Positions 53,867-62,830 of a DNA stretch of 64,000 nucleotides are shown here, piece after piece. The DNA is taken from NCBI GenBank assembly GCA_001783715.1, contig MFNF01000001.1, positions 124,001 through 188,000 of the forward strand, written 5' to 3'. Below the pieces are notes generated by a model that was not told the DNA's origin, made no database searches, and saw only the letters and a list, made by a program, of their open reading frames with translations. Position 1 is the stretch's first letter, and every line of letters starts with the position of its first letter. A program made the translations under genes and the position numbers. The DNA is from Candidatus Lambdaproteobacteria bacterium RIFOXYD2_FULL_56_26. Its GTDB lineage: Bacteria; SAR324; XYD2-FULL-50-16.

Positions 53867-54535
53867 ATGCCCCGGATCAATGCGGTAATCTTTGACATGG
53901 ACGGTCTGCTGTTGGCGACCGAACCGATTTACACCGAAGTGACCCAAAAGGTGGTGGCTAGGTTTGGCAAGACCTTCGACTGGCAAACCAAGACCCGGAT
54001 GATGGGCCGCAGCCGCCTGGAGTCAGGCAGGATTTTGATTGAGGCCCTGGGCCTGCCCCTGGACCCCGAAGAGCTGTATGCCCTACAAAAACCCCTGATG
54101 GAAAAAGCCTTTGTACTGGCGGAGCCCATGCCCGGTGCCAAAGCCCTGACCAAAGCGCTGCAACAGGCGGGAGTGCCGATGGGCCTAGCCACCAGTTCGG
54201 GCAGAGACCTGTTTGTGATCAAGACCACTCGGCACCAAGAATGGTTTTCCTGTTTTGCTTCGGTCACCACCGGCGACCAAGTGCCTTTGTGCAAACCGGC
54301 ACCGGACCTGTTTTTGGAAGCCGCCCGCAAGTTGGGGGTGGACCCCAAAACCTGTTTGGTCTTTGAAGATGCTCCCACCGGTGTGGCGGCTGCCAAGGCG
54401 GCGGGCATGGCCGTGGTGGCGGTACCGGACCCGATGATGGACCCGGCGTTGTACCTGGAAGCGGATCTGGTCCTGCGTTCCCTGGAGGACTTTGACCCGG
54501 CCCCTTGGGGCTTAAAGGCAGGTAGGGTGGTGTGA
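53867..54535 (+). CDS. HAD-superfamily (subfamily IA) phosphatase
   Basis: The 222-residue protein has VIFDMDGLLLATEP (nucleophile Asp10 and acid/base Asp12), GLATSSGRDLF (motif II), CKPAPDLFLEAARKLGV (motif III Lys) and LVFEDAPTGVAAAKAAGM (motif IV). The cap and motif wording resemble beta-phosphoglucomutase-like and pseudouridine-5-phosphatase (HDHD1) members. The physiological substrate is not predictable. Its end overlaps the GTG start of the next gene by 4 bp. Confidence 0.88.
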   Translation: MPRINAVIFDMDGLLLATEPIYTEVTQKVVARFGKTFDWQTKTRMMGRSRLESGRILIEALGLPLDPEELYALQKPLMEKAFVLAEPMPGAKALTKALQQAGVPMGLATSSGRDLFVIKTTRHQEWFSCFASVTTGDQVPLCKPAPDLFLEAARKLGVDPKTCLVFEDAPTGVAAAKAAGMAVVAVPDPMMDPALYLEADLVLRSLEDFDPAPWGLKAGRVV

Positions 54536-55221
54536 AACGGACGCTGGGGGTTGGGCTGACCTTGTTTTTGGCCCTGCCGGTAGGGGCAGCGGACTTGGGG
54601 TTTGCCAAAAAATTGGCCCAAGAGGGGGACTGTTACCGGGCGGTCTCAGAATTGCTGTGGATTGAATACCAGGAAGGCCCCAGCCCGGAAATATGGGCGG
54701 TCAAGTTGCCCTGTTTGGCCCAACAGAGGCTTTGGGAGGAGTACGACCCAACCTTGGAACTGGCCTTGAGGGACCCCCGAACCAGCGCCGCCCAGGCCAA
54801 GGCTTGGCGGCTGGAGGGACTGGAACAGGCCATCCAGCGACAAGAAGGCACCAAGGCTCTGGCCTTGGCCACCGCCCTGGACCCGGCCCAAGCCCAAAGT
54901 TTTCCCTTGGAACCCCAAGACCGGCTCGACCCCAATCGGGCCAAACTCGCCTCAGCCTTTCTGCCCGGCTCCGGGCTGGCTTACGCCGGGAAATGGGGTC
55001 CCGCCGGGGTCTCCTTGGCCCTCAACGCTCTGTTTCTGGTGGGAGCCAAAACCGCCTGGGACCGAGGTGCCCCGGCCTTGACCGGGCTGTTGTTGTTTTT
55101 TGAATGGGGTTGGTACCAAGGGGGCCAAAACGCCGCCTTTGAAGCCGCCACCCAACACAACCGCCAAGCGCTCCAACAGGAACAACAAACTTGGCTGTTT
55201 GAGTTCAATTCCAGGTTTTAG
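54532..55221 (+). CDS. Exported/membrane protein with TPR-like region and C-terminal membrane hairpin
   Basis: A signal sequence (LGVGLTLFLALPVGAADLG) is followed by helical repeats with LAQEGDCYRAVSELLWIEYQ, TPR-like in style. The C-terminal half contains ASAFLPGSGLAYAGKWGPAG, the kind of glycine-rich membrane segment seen in DUF5683/TM2-like proteins and in families encoded beside yidD, then two hydrophobic helices. The start is GTG overlapping the HAD gene. Function unknown. Confidence 0.65.
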   Translation: MKRTLGVGLTLFLALPVGAADLGFAKKLAQEGDCYRAVSELLWIEYQEGPSPEIWAVKLPCLAQQRLWEEYDPTLELALRDPRTSAAQAKAWRLEGLEQAIQRQEGTKALALATALDPAQAQSFPLEPQDRLDPNRAKLASAFLPGSGLAYAGKWGPAGVSLALNALFLVGAKTAWDRGAPALTGLLLFFEWGWYQGGQNAAFEAATQHNRQALQQEQQTWLFEFNSRF

Positions 55222-55227
55222 AGTGGG

Positions 55228-56319
55228 CTAAGGGCCGAGCAACCTCCCCAAGGCGGCAAAGAAGCGGTTCATTTGGGGAGCGGTGCCCATGCTGATGCGG
55301 ATGTAGCCCCGCAGTTCCGGGGTGTCGAAGTACCGGACCAGGATCCCTTGCTGCTCCAGTTGGTCTCGCAGGTCCTTCGCCGGGTAGCCGGTAACCTTGC
55401 ACAAAATGAAGTTGGACCCGCTGGGGCTGGGGGTCAAAGCGGCAAAGGCCTTCAACCGGGCCAAGGTGCTCTCCCGAATGGCCACCAGCTGGGCCACTTG
55501 GGCTCGGTAATGGTCCAGGTCCGCCAAGGCGGCCAACAAGGCGACTTCGGCGGGGACGCTGACGCTGTAAGGCGGCTTGATCCGCATCAATCCTTGGGCC
55601 AAGGTCTCGCCCATCACCCCATAACCGACCCGAAAGCCAGCCAGGGCAAAACACTTGGAAAAGGTGCGCAAGACCACCAGGTTGGGGTGGTTTTGGACCT
55701 TCTCCACCACCGTTTGGCCGCAGAATTCAAAGTAGGCCTCGTCCACCATGACCACCAGATTTTTGGACAAAAACCAGTCCACCAATTCCGGTGCCACCAA
55801 GGTCCCAGAGGGGTTGTTCGGGGAACAGAGGATCACCAGCTTGACCCCGGTCAGGTCCAAAGCCTTGGCCTTTTCCAGGGAGATGCCAAAATCCGCTTCC
55901 CGAGGTGCGGTAACATAAACCCCCCGGTTGAGGGCGATCACGTGGCTGTAATAACCGAAGGTCGGGCTGAAGCCCAGGACCTTGTCCCCCGGCTCCAACA
56001 GCAGGCGGCAGCAAAGGTCGATCAGTTCGTCCGCCCCGGTTCCGGCCACCACGTTTTCCGGTTTGACCCCGGCATACAAGGCAATGGCCGAGCGCAATTG
56101 GGCTTGGGCCGGGTCCGGGTAGATGTGGTAATACTTTCCATCGCTCAGGGCCTTGAGGACCTTGGGCGAGGTGCCAAAGGGGTTCTCGTTGGCATCCAAT
56201 TTGACAATCGCCGCTTCGGGCAACCCCAGGCGCTTGGCGATCTGGTCGGGCGGCTCAATGGGGGAGTAGGGCTTCATCTGGCCCGCCATCGGGCTGAACA
56301 GGGAGTCCACGGAGATCAT
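55228..56319 (-). CDS. hisC: Histidinol-phosphate aminotransferase
   Basis: HisC converts imidazole-acetol phosphate to histidinol phosphate using PLP. IVKLDANENPFGTSPKVL, YHIYPDPAQAQLRSAIALYA, ENVVAGTGADELIDL, ILCSPNNPSGTLV, VVMVDEAYFEF and LRTFSKCFALAGFRVGYG (PLP Lys in TFSK) are diagnostic. Length 363 is normal. It begins 3 bp after the ChaN-like gene on the same strand, away from other his genes. Confidence 0.93.
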   Translation of the reverse strand: MISVDSLFSPMAGQMKPYSPIEPPDQIAKRLGLPEAAIVKLDANENPFGTSPKVLKALSDGKYYHIYPDPAQAQLRSAIALYAGVKPENVVAGTGADELIDLCCRLLLEPGDKVLGFSPTFGYYSHVIALNRGVYVTAPREADFGISLEKAKALDLTGVKLVILCSPNNPSGTLVAPELVDWFLSKNLVVMVDEAYFEFCGQTVVEKVQNHPNLVVLRTFSKCFALAGFRVGYGVMGETLAQGLMRIKPPYSVSVPAEVALLAALADLDHYRAQVAQLVAIRESTLARLKAFAALTPSPSGSNFILCKVTGYPAKDLRDQLEQQGILVRYFDTPELRGYIRISMGTAPQMNRFFAALGRLLGP

Positions 56320-56322
56320 AAC

Positions 56323-57297
56323 TTAGGGGCTCTTTTGGGGGTGTGCGGCCAACTGAGATTTGAACCTCAGGCAAGGGTCAACCCAGGAGTGCCGGTCCGT
56401 CAACCAAATCCAAGGGAAAGAGGGACCAAAGTCCCGGCCCAAGGAGGTTTGGGGTTCAAAGTATGCGGCCAGGGCCGGGCGATCCAGTCCCACTTCCATC
56501 AACGCCAATCCAAAGGTTGGGACCGCAGGCAAACGCCGTTTGAAGGCCCAGGGCACTGCTTGGCCAAATTCCAGGTGCCCACTGCCCATCAGGGCCACCA
56601 AGGGACGGTCTGGCCGGTAGGCTTGGGTCAAGGTCAAGGCCATGGCTTCGTTGCGAGCCAGCCAGACCCGGTAAAGTCCGGCCAAGTGCTTGGGCTCGGA
56701 CCAGCCGCAGTGCCCTTGGGTAAATTTTTCAAACATCAAGGCTTGGTAGGCCTCGCCGGGATTGGAAACTGGGGGCAACAAACTTTGCTCCACAAGACTC
56801 AACTCTTGGACCTCCAAGCCGGTCAGCCGCCGGATCAGTCCGGCCTCAAGGTCCAGCCCAAAGACCTCCAGCCGTTCCTGTCGGGCGTACCGCAGGACCT
56901 CCAAGTAGCCGGGCCATTCCTCCCGGCCCTCCCAACCCAAGGCCTTACGAAGCCTTTGCTCCGCTTGGGCTGGGTCCTTGGGGTTGCTTTGGACGAAGGC
57001 CATCAGGAGGCTGGTTTGCTCCTTGCTGAAGAGTTCCATCCCAAGGGCAGGTTTTTTTCCCTGACCCACCAAATGTTCCAGCAACTCCACTTGGATCTTG
57101 TGGTGCCGCAGGTTGTCATGGTTTTCTCCCAGAAAAATCACCTGAGCCGGGCCGAGGGCTTCCCACAATTGGGCTTGGTCCACCGGGGAACCCAGGTGGG
57201 CGATTTGCTCCACCAAGGGACCTGGTGTTTTTTGGGGGGATTGGGTGGAGCAGGCGGCCAAAGCCAAGACAAGACCAATCCACCAGGACTTATTCAT
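56323..57297 (-). CDS. ChaN family lipoprotein
   Basis: A lipoprotein signal peptide (WWIGLVLALAACS, lipobox LAAC) precedes a ChaN/PF04187 domain with VIFLGENHDNLRHHKIQVEL, LGMELFSKEQTSLL and the terminal LMGSGHLEFGQAVP (His motif). ChaN proteins bind haem or iron complexes and are usually attached to the outer membrane. The ATG at 57297 overlaps the end of the YdiJ-like gene by 8 bp; a longer frame to 57333 would hide the signal peptide. Confidence 0.85.
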   Translation of the reverse strand: MNKSWWIGLVLALAACSTQSPQKTPGPLVEQIAHLGSPVDQAQLWEALGPAQVIFLGENHDNLRHHKIQVELLEHLVGQGKKPALGMELFSKEQTSLLMAFVQSNPKDPAQAEQRLRKALGWEGREEWPGYLEVLRYARQERLEVFGLDLEAGLIRRLTGLEVQELSLVEQSLLPPVSNPGEAYQALMFEKFTQGHCGWSEPKHLAGLYRVWLARNEAMALTLTQAYRPDRPLVALMGSGHLEFGQAVPWAFKRRLPAVPTFGLALMEVGLDRPALAAYFEPQTSLGRDFGPSFPWIWLTDRHSWVDPCLRFKSQLAAHPQKSP

Positions 57298-60200
57298 GGG
57301 CCGCACTAGAAACCCGTTCCAACAAAGCCTCAAAAGGATGGAAGAGCCGCACCCCCATCAGGCGCTTGGCCTGGGAGCGGCAGGAGTAGCCGTCGGCCAG
57401 CAGTCGTTCCTGCTCGGGCCGGTTGGCTTCGATGACCGGCTTCCAGCTCAGTCCAAAGATTTCCTGGGAGGAACCAAAATGCTCCTTTTCATGGCCATAA
57501 ATCCCGCTCATCCCGCAGCAGCCGACTTCTTCCAAGGCCAGAGGGATCCCGAAGGCTTCAAAAACCTGTTTCCAGTCCTTGCCGCAACCGGGAATCAGGG
57601 CCTTTTGGGTACAATGTCCCAACAGTCTGGCCCCGAAGGCGGCAGGCTGAAGCCCCGTAAGCCGGGGGCGGAGTGATTCAAGCTGCCCCAAAAGCCACTC
57701 TTGGGGCAATAGCACTTGGTAGCCCAGGGAGGGCAGGCCCAGGGCCTTGGGGTATTCGTCCCGGTAGGTCAAGGTGACCGCTGGGTCCAGACCCACCAGG
57801 GGCACACCCAACTGGGCCGCCCGCTCCAGGATCAGATGGTTTTTGGCTGCCAGTTTGGCGAAGGACCCCAGAAACCCCTTGACCTGTTTGCCCTTGCCGT
57901 TGGGGAAATGGGGCAGCACCCAAAGCCTGAGGCCCAGGGTCTGGGTCAGTTGGCTGAAGATGCCCAACTGCCGAGCCTCATAAAAGCTGGTAAAGCTGTC
58001 TTGGACCAAAATCAGGTCGGTTTGGGCACTCAGCCCCTGAGGCGGTGCCTGGAGGTCAAGCAGCCGCAGTTCCCCGGACTTGATTCTGGCTCCAACCGGT
58101 CTTTCACTGGGTCTGGGGGGATCAACGATCCCGCCCCAAAAGGCAATTTGTCCCCGCACCCAAGGCTGCCCCAGCAGCCACCGGGAAAACTTTGGCGTAG
58201 CTGCCTGGATCGGGCTCAGGTCTTCAAGGAACGAAACCAGATAGTCTCGCAGCGGCCTGGGGTAGCGGCTGTGGTAGGCTTGGAGGAAGTCCGACTTCAT
58301 TTGGGGGATGTCCACCTTGATCGGGCAGCCGGTGACGCAGGCCTTGCAGCTCAAACAGCCGCTCATCGCTTGGTAAACCTCGTGGCTGAAGTCGTAGGCC
58401 TGCTGGCGGCAGCCCAAGGACAGCCAGTTGCGCAACCTCGGCCCCAACCAAAGGGAGTCTCGCTCCAAAGGCCGGTGGTCGCTCAAGGAGAGGCGGCGCA
58501 ACCATTCGCGCATCAGTCCCGCCCGACCCTTGGGGCTGTGGACCCGGTCTCCGCTCGACTTGGCCGAAGGGCACATCACCGCCTTGGGGCTGACGTTAAA
58601 ACAGGCTCCGTTGCCGTTGCAGGTGATGGAGGTTTCAAATTTTTCCTGGTAGTCCGCCTTGATCTGCCGGTCCAGGTGGCCACGCAGGGGGCCTTGGACC
58701 GAGACCAACGTTTCGGCGGAACCTTCGGGCAGGGTGATCTTGCCGGGGTTGAGTTGGTTGAAGGGGTCGAAGGCCTTTTTGATCCGGCCCAACTGGCGGT
58801 ACAGCACCGGTCCAAAGTACCTTTGGGTGTATTCGCTCCGGTAGCCCTTGCCATGTTCCCCCCAGATCACCCCGCCGTACTTTTGCACCAACCGGGCGAC
58901 CGCTTCGCTGATTTCCAGGACCAGGGCTTCGTCTTTGGGGTCCTTGAGGTCCAGGGCCGGGCGGACGTGCAGACAGCCCACGTCCACATGGCCAAACATC
59001 CCGTAGGTGAGCCCGTGGCTTTCCAGCAGCGCCCGGAATTCCTTGATGTAGTCCGCCAGATGTTTGGGCGGCACCACCGTGTCTTCCACAAAGGGGATCG
59101 GCCTCCGTTTGCCCTTGGCATTGCCCAACAGGCCTACGCCTTTTTTTCGCAGTTCCCAAAGGCTGGCGATTTCTTCGGCCCCGGTGGCCCGGTAGTACCC
59201 ACTTGGGACCCCCGGTTGCCCAAAACTCTGTTTGATCCGCCGGTCCAGGTCTGCCAAAACCGGCTCCACCAAGGCGCTCAGCGCTGGGGCGGTTTCCCCG
59301 ATGAATTCCACCAGATTGACCGCCTCGACCGGTTCCCCCGGCCCGCCTTTGACCATGTGCCCTACTTGGAGGTAGATCGGGTCGTCCTGGGCGAGCTTGA
59401 GGATGGTTCCGTCGATGGTTTCGATGGCCGCAGGCTTGAGGGCCACCAAGTCTTCAGCCCCCCGGAGGGCTTGGTCGAAGTTGGGAAACCGGAGCGCCAA
59501 GACTTCTTTGTGTTTGACCAAAGGCAAAATCTTCAGCTTCGCTTCGGTGACCACCGCCAAGGTCCCTTCCGACCCGGCGATCAGGTAGTTGAGGGTTAGC
59601 TGGTCCTGGGCCGGGTCCTTGAGTTTGCTCAAGTTGTAGCCGGTGATGAAGCGGTCCAACTGGGGCAAGGCGGCGATTTCTTCTGGATGTTGGTCAAAGA
59701 TTTGGTTGACCAGTTGGTAGATCTCTTGGTTCTCCCCAACCAGGGCCGCTTCCCAACCGGCTTGGTCCAAAATCCGGGTGTGCAGCTTTTTGCCGCCGAC
59801 CAAGAGGCAGTGAAGTTCCAGGATGTGTTCGCTGGTTTTGCCGTAGATCTTGGAGCCCTTGCCGCAGGCATCGGTGTTGATCATGCCGCCCAAGGTCGCC
59901 CGGCTGGAGGTCGAGAGGGTGGGGGCAAAAAAGGTACCGGTAGGCTTGAGGACTTCGTTGAGCCGGTCCAAGACCACCCCCGGTTGGACCCGGACCCAAC
60001 CCTCTTGGACGTTGATCTCCAGGACTTGGTCGAGGTGCCGACTCAGGTCCAAGACTACTCCGTCGGTCAGGGACTGCCCATTGGTCCCGGTACCCCCGCC
60101 CCGGGGGGTCAGCTTGACCGCCCGAAACTCAGGTCGGCCCAAGGTTTCGGCCAAAAGTTCCAGGTCTTGTTTGTGCCGAGGGAACACCACCGCTTGGGGG

Positions 60201-60352
60201 TGGGTTTGGTAGATGCTGTTGTCGGTCCCGGCAATCAGACGGTCGGCGGTTTGGGTGCGGATTTCTCCACCAAAGCCGAGCTGGACCAACAGGGCCAAAA
60301 ACCGTTGGGTAACGGGGGAAGGGGGCTGGTAGGCAGGTAATCTTGGGATCAT
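57290..60352 (-). CDS. ydiJ: YdiJ-like FAD and iron-sulfur oxidoreductase (2-hydroxyacid dehydrogenase type)
   Basis: The 1,020-residue protein equals E. coli YdiJ (about 1,018) in size and order: FAD-binding PCMH domain with TPRGGGTGTNGQSLTDGVVL and TLGGMINTDACGKGS, FAD-oxidase C domain, a 4Fe-4S segment with CLSCKACVTGCPIKVDIPQM, and a C-terminal CCG-type domain ending EEVGCCGMSGIYGHEKEHF. YdiJ-type enzymes oxidise D-2-hydroxyglutarate or similar 2-hydroxyacids and pass electrons to a carrier. It heads a compact minus-strand unit with the ChaN-like gene and hisC. Confidence 0.92.
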   Translation of the reverse strand: MIPRLPAYQPPSPVTQRFLALLVQLGFGGEIRTQTADRLIAGTDNSIYQTHPQAVVFPRHKQDLELLAETLGRPEFRAVKLTPRGGGTGTNGQSLTDGVVLDLSRHLDQVLEINVQEGWVRVQPGVVLDRLNEVLKPTGTFFAPTLSTSSRATLGGMINTDACGKGSKIYGKTSEHILELHCLLVGGKKLHTRILDQAGWEAALVGENQEIYQLVNQIFDQHPEEIAALPQLDRFITGYNLSKLKDPAQDQLTLNYLIAGSEGTLAVVTEAKLKILPLVKHKEVLALRFPNFDQALRGAEDLVALKPAAIETIDGTILKLAQDDPIYLQVGHMVKGGPGEPVEAVNLVEFIGETAPALSALVEPVLADLDRRIKQSFGQPGVPSGYYRATGAEEIASLWELRKKGVGLLGNAKGKRRPIPFVEDTVVPPKHLADYIKEFRALLESHGLTYGMFGHVDVGCLHVRPALDLKDPKDEALVLEISEAVARLVQKYGGVIWGEHGKGYRSEYTQRYFGPVLYRQLGRIKKAFDPFNQLNPGKITLPEGSAETLVSVQGPLRGHLDRQIKADYQEKFETSITCNGNGACFNVSPKAVMCPSAKSSGDRVHSPKGRAGLMREWLRRLSLSDHRPLERDSLWLGPRLRNWLSLGCRQQAYDFSHEVYQAMSGCLSCKACVTGCPIKVDIPQMKSDFLQAYHSRYPRPLRDYLVSFLEDLSPIQAATPKFSRWLLGQPWVRGQIAFWGGIVDPPRPSERPVGARIKSGELRLLDLQAPPQGLSAQTDLILVQDSFTSFYEARQLGIFSQLTQTLGLRLWVLPHFPNGKGKQVKGFLGSFAKLAAKNHLILERAAQLGVPLVGLDPAVTLTYRDEYPKALGLPSLGYQVLLPQEWLLGQLESLRPRLTGLQPAAFGARLLGHCTQKALIPGCGKDWKQVFEAFGIPLALEEVGCCGMSGIYGHEKEHFGSSQEIFGLSWKPVIEANRPEQERLLADGYSCRSQAKRLMGVRLFHPFEALLERVSSAAHE

Positions 60353-60442
60353 GGGTCGGGCACAACAGGTAGAGAGAGGCCCAAAATAAACCCCTTTCTT
60401 CAGGTCGTCAAGCCGACAAGGTGCTTGGAGCGTAGGCAGGGC

Positions 60443-60488
60443 AAAGAAAACCCAAAAGCTCCAAGGGAAGACCGGTGGAGCTTTTGGG
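60443..60488 (-). terminator. Rho-independent terminator
   Basis: A perfect 13-bp inverted repeat, CCCAAAAGCTCCA (60451-60463) and TGGAGCTTTTGGG (60476-60488), is followed on the minus strand by TTTTCTTT. It lies 5 bases after the stop of the 60493-61368 gene. Confidence 0.85.
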
Positions 60489-60492
60489 AAAG

Positions 60493-61368
60493 CTAGAAGT
60501 AATAGTGGATCGAAAAGGTCGGGAAGGCGCTGGCCGAAAGGTCGGTGGAGGTGTAAGACCCGGCCTTGCGGTACCCTACCCCCACTTCTCCCGAAAATCC
60601 AAAGTTCGGCAAGGAGGGGAAAAACATCTCCGCCCCTAGGAAGCCCGAAAGGCTCATCCCCGAGCCGCTGACCCCGTTTTTGTCGTCAGTGACCTGCAAA
60701 ATCCCGGCTGAACCGCCATAGTAGAGTTGGACGTTCTTGTATTGGTCAAAGACCATCCCCATCCGGTAGTCCATAGCCAAGACCTTGAGGGTATTGCCGT
60801 TGGAAACCGAGGAACCGAAGGCAACCAACATCTGGCCAAACATCTTTTCGTCCAAAAAGAACTTGTAGCTCAATTGGTCAGAAGTATAAGAAGCGGGGCC
60901 GTCGTTGGAATTGAGGGTGGACTTTTTCTGGACGTAACCGATGCCGGTCCGTTGGTTCATGTCCACGATCGTGTCTTGGGTGGTGATCATGTTCACCTCC
61001 GAGGTCGGCATTTGCAGAACCCCTTGGCCCTTGAGCGACTCGATGGTGATGAACTCGGGGTTGTACTGGGTGATCCGGCCAATGATCACCTCACCGTTTT
61101 TGAGGTAAACCACGTTGGCGGCCATTTGTTTTTTGAATTCGATGTACCGCTGCTCGGAGTTGACATCGAAGTTGATCAGGTAGATGTCGTCCTTTAATAT
61201 CTCCCGCTCCTGGTGGTCCCCCACCGCTTGGACGGTGATGGTCTGGGCGGAGTATTTGAGGATCTTACCGATCAGGGTTTTGCCGTTTTTTAGGTAGATC
61301 GTCTCGGCAAACAGGTTGCCGAAGGCCCAAAAGACCAAGCAGAGGGTCAAGAGGCTTTTTTTGATCAT
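60493..61368 (-). CDS. Putative outer-membrane protein with duplicated N-terminal module
   Basis: A signal peptide (LLTLCLVFWAFGNLFA) is followed by two copies of a short beta module: ETIYLKNGKTLIGKILKYSA with ITVQ, then NVVYLKNGEVIIGRITQYNP with ITIES. The module recalls Sm/SH3-like YLKNGxxxxGxI strands. The second half (about 150-291) is beta-rich with aromatic girdles and a terminal Phe (FPTFSIHYYF), as in outer-membrane barrels. The start at 61368 is the only one giving the signal peptide. Function unknown. Confidence 0.65.
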   Translation of the reverse strand: MIKKSLLTLCLVFWAFGNLFAETIYLKNGKTLIGKILKYSAQTITVQAVGDHQEREILKDDIYLINFDVNSEQRYIEFKKQMAANVVYLKNGEVIIGRITQYNPEFITIESLKGQGVLQMPTSEVNMITTQDTIVDMNQRTGIGYVQKKSTLNSNDGPASYTSDQLSYKFFLDEKMFGQMLVAFGSSVSNGNTLKVLAMDYRMGMVFDQYKNVQLYYGGSAGILQVTDDKNGVSGSGMSLSGFLGAEMFFPSLPNFGFSGEVGVGYRKAGSYTSTDLSASAFPTFSIHYYF

Positions 61369-61548
61369 CCGGTTCCTTACAGCTGGAGTTGGTCCAGTAA
61401 CGATTTTTGCAAATGAGGCCAAAGGCGCGGGTTCGTTCCGCCGCCGCCTTGGGGTCCTTTTGGACCGCCAGGGCAATGAGTTCGGCCCCTTGGGGTTGTC
61501 CTTACGAACGGACAATGCAAAAATGCAACCAGAACTGCCGGGGGGAGT
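61369..61548. other. Short intergenic region
   Basis: It holds the promoter side of the outer-membrane protein gene, and the T-run end of the nusB terminator adjoins it. No gene or other structure is clear. Confidence 0.35.
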
Positions 61549-61587
61549 AAAAAAAGAAAAAGAGGCGGTCAGTCCGACCGGACCTCT
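61549..61587 (-). terminator. Rho-independent terminator overlapping the nusB 3' end
   Basis: On the minus strand AGAGG-TCC-GGTC pairs with GACC-G-CCTCT, and a T-rich run (TTTTCTTTTTTT) follows. The stem includes the last codons of nusB. Confidence 0.85.
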
Positions 61588-61982
61588 TGGGAGACGGCGT
61601 GCAGGATTCCGTTGAGCAGCTTGATCGACTTTTCCCCGACATAGGCCCGGCAGATTTCGATGGCTTCGTTGAAGACCACCTTGTCGTCCACCTCCTCAAC
61701 CGCCAACAGCTCGGCAATCGAAACCCGGAGCAGGGCGTTGAGGGGCTCCAGGAGCCTCGACTGTTTCCAGTTGCTCGAATGTTTTTGGATCAGCCGGTCG
61801 ATCTCCTCTTGCCGGGAGAGGACCGTGGCCAGAAGGTTTTGGGCAAATTCCAGGTTTTTGGGCTTGATCCTTGTCGAGGACATCAACATTTCCTCGGCCG
61901 GGGCGATTCCAGGCAGCCGTTGGCGCTGGTACTGGCACAAAAACGCCAAGGTCCGGGCCTGTCTGCGGTCAAGTTGGGGCAT
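61569..61982 (-). CDS. nusB: Transcription antitermination factor NusB
   Basis: NusB binds boxA RNA with NusE in rRNA antitermination. RRQARTLAFLCQYQ at the start, LEPLNALLRVSIAELLAVEE and DDKVVFNEAIEICRAYVGEK, then SIKLLNGILHAVSQE, are the family's conserved segments. Length is 137. The ATG at 61982 is preferred over the TTG three codons upstream. It lies 74 bp downstream of the ParA-like gene on the same strand. Confidence 0.93.
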   Translation of the reverse strand: MPQLDRRQARTLAFLCQYQRQRLPGIAPAEEMLMSSTRIKPKNLEFAQNLLATVLSRQEEIDRLIQKHSSNWKQSRLLEPLNALLRVSIAELLAVEEVDDKVVFNEAIEICRAYVGEKSIKLLNGILHAVSQEVRSD

Positions 61983-62056
61983 GGGCGGCAACCGTATGGA
62001 TCAAAAGGAAGGGCGAAGTTTGGGTCTGAAATTTTTAAGCAGCAACCGTCCCTTTC

Positions 62057-62830
62057 CTAACGCAACCGAAATTTGTCGATCAGCTCGTCCATCAGCCTGA
62101 TGTAGGCGGAAGAGCCTTCGGATTTTAGGTCGTAGGTGATCACCGAACGGCCCAGGGCGCTGGATTCGGTGATCTGGGCGTTTTTGGGGATGACGGTTTT
62201 GAACACCGAGCCCCCCAGGGCTTTGTTGATTTGTTGGGCCACCTTTTTGTGGATCTCCAGGTCCTTGTCGAACATGGTCAACAAGATCCCGGCAATCTTT
62301 AATTCCCGGTGAGGCAACTTTTTTTGCAGTTCGTTGAAGCTGACCAAAAACCGTTTGAGCGACTTGACGGCCAGGGACTCGCACTGGAGGGGCAGGATGT
62401 TCAAGTCGGCGGCACAAACAGCGTTGAGGGAGAGCGGCCCGGTGGCGGCCGGGGCATCGATCAGGATAAAGTCATAGGTCAGGTAGGCCTCTTCGAGCCG
62501 ACGGCGCAGGAACCCATCGTCTTCGGCGACGTGGCTGATCAGTTGCTCTTCATGCAAGGTCATCTGGTTGGAGAAGATGAAGTGCATGTTCTCCTGGTCC
62601 GTCCGGCGAATCAGGCGCTGCAAGGGCAGGTCGGGCTTGAGGAAGAGTTCCTTGGTGCCCAGGTCCACCGGGTTTTTGACCCCAAAGGAGAACCGCACCG
62701 AACTTTGGGGGTCCAGGTCGATCAGCAGGACCTTGTATTCGCCAAAGGCGAAGGCCGTAGCTAGGTTGACGGCACTGGTGGTTTTGCCCACCCCGCCCTT
62801 TTGGGACACAAACGAAATAACCGTGGTCAT
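62057..62830 (-). CDS. ParA/Soj family ATPase
   Basis: The protein starts MTTVISFVSQKGGVGKTTSA with the deviant Walker A (KGGVGKTT) of ParA, then LLIDLDPQSSVRFSFG (Walker A' and Asp) and FILIDAPAATGPLSLNAVCA (Walker B; APAATG replaces the usual APPSLG wording). ILPLQCESLAVKSL and IPKNAQITESSALGRSVITY fit ParA proteins. No parB or parS is adjacent, so it may be an orphan ParA positioning some cellular structure and not the chromosome partition protein. The ATG at 62830 is chosen over one seven codons upstream. Confidence 0.87.
   Translation of the reverse strand: MTTVISFVSQKGGVGKTTSAVNLATAFAFGEYKVLLIDLDPQSSVRFSFGVKNPVDLGTKELFLKPDLPLQRLIRRTDQENMHFIFSNQMTLHEEQLISHVAEDDGFLRRRLEEAYLTYDFILIDAPAATGPLSLNAVCAADLNILPLQCESLAVKSLKRFLVSFNELQKKLPHRELKIAGILLTMFDKDLEIHKKVAQQINKALGGSVFKTVIPKNAQITESSALGRSVITYDLKSEGSSAYIRLMDELIDKFRLR

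Noticed and set aside
56340-56385. A tRNA T-arm-like string (TTTGAACCTCA) at the end of the ChaN-like gene
   Set aside because: No cloverleaf can be drawn around it, and it lies within coding sequence.
55273-59599. Two plus-strand frames of 678 and 627 codons over hisC, the ChaN-like gene and ydiJ
   Set aside because: They are antisense to genes with full motif support and are rich in Gly/Gln/Pro without recognisable domains.
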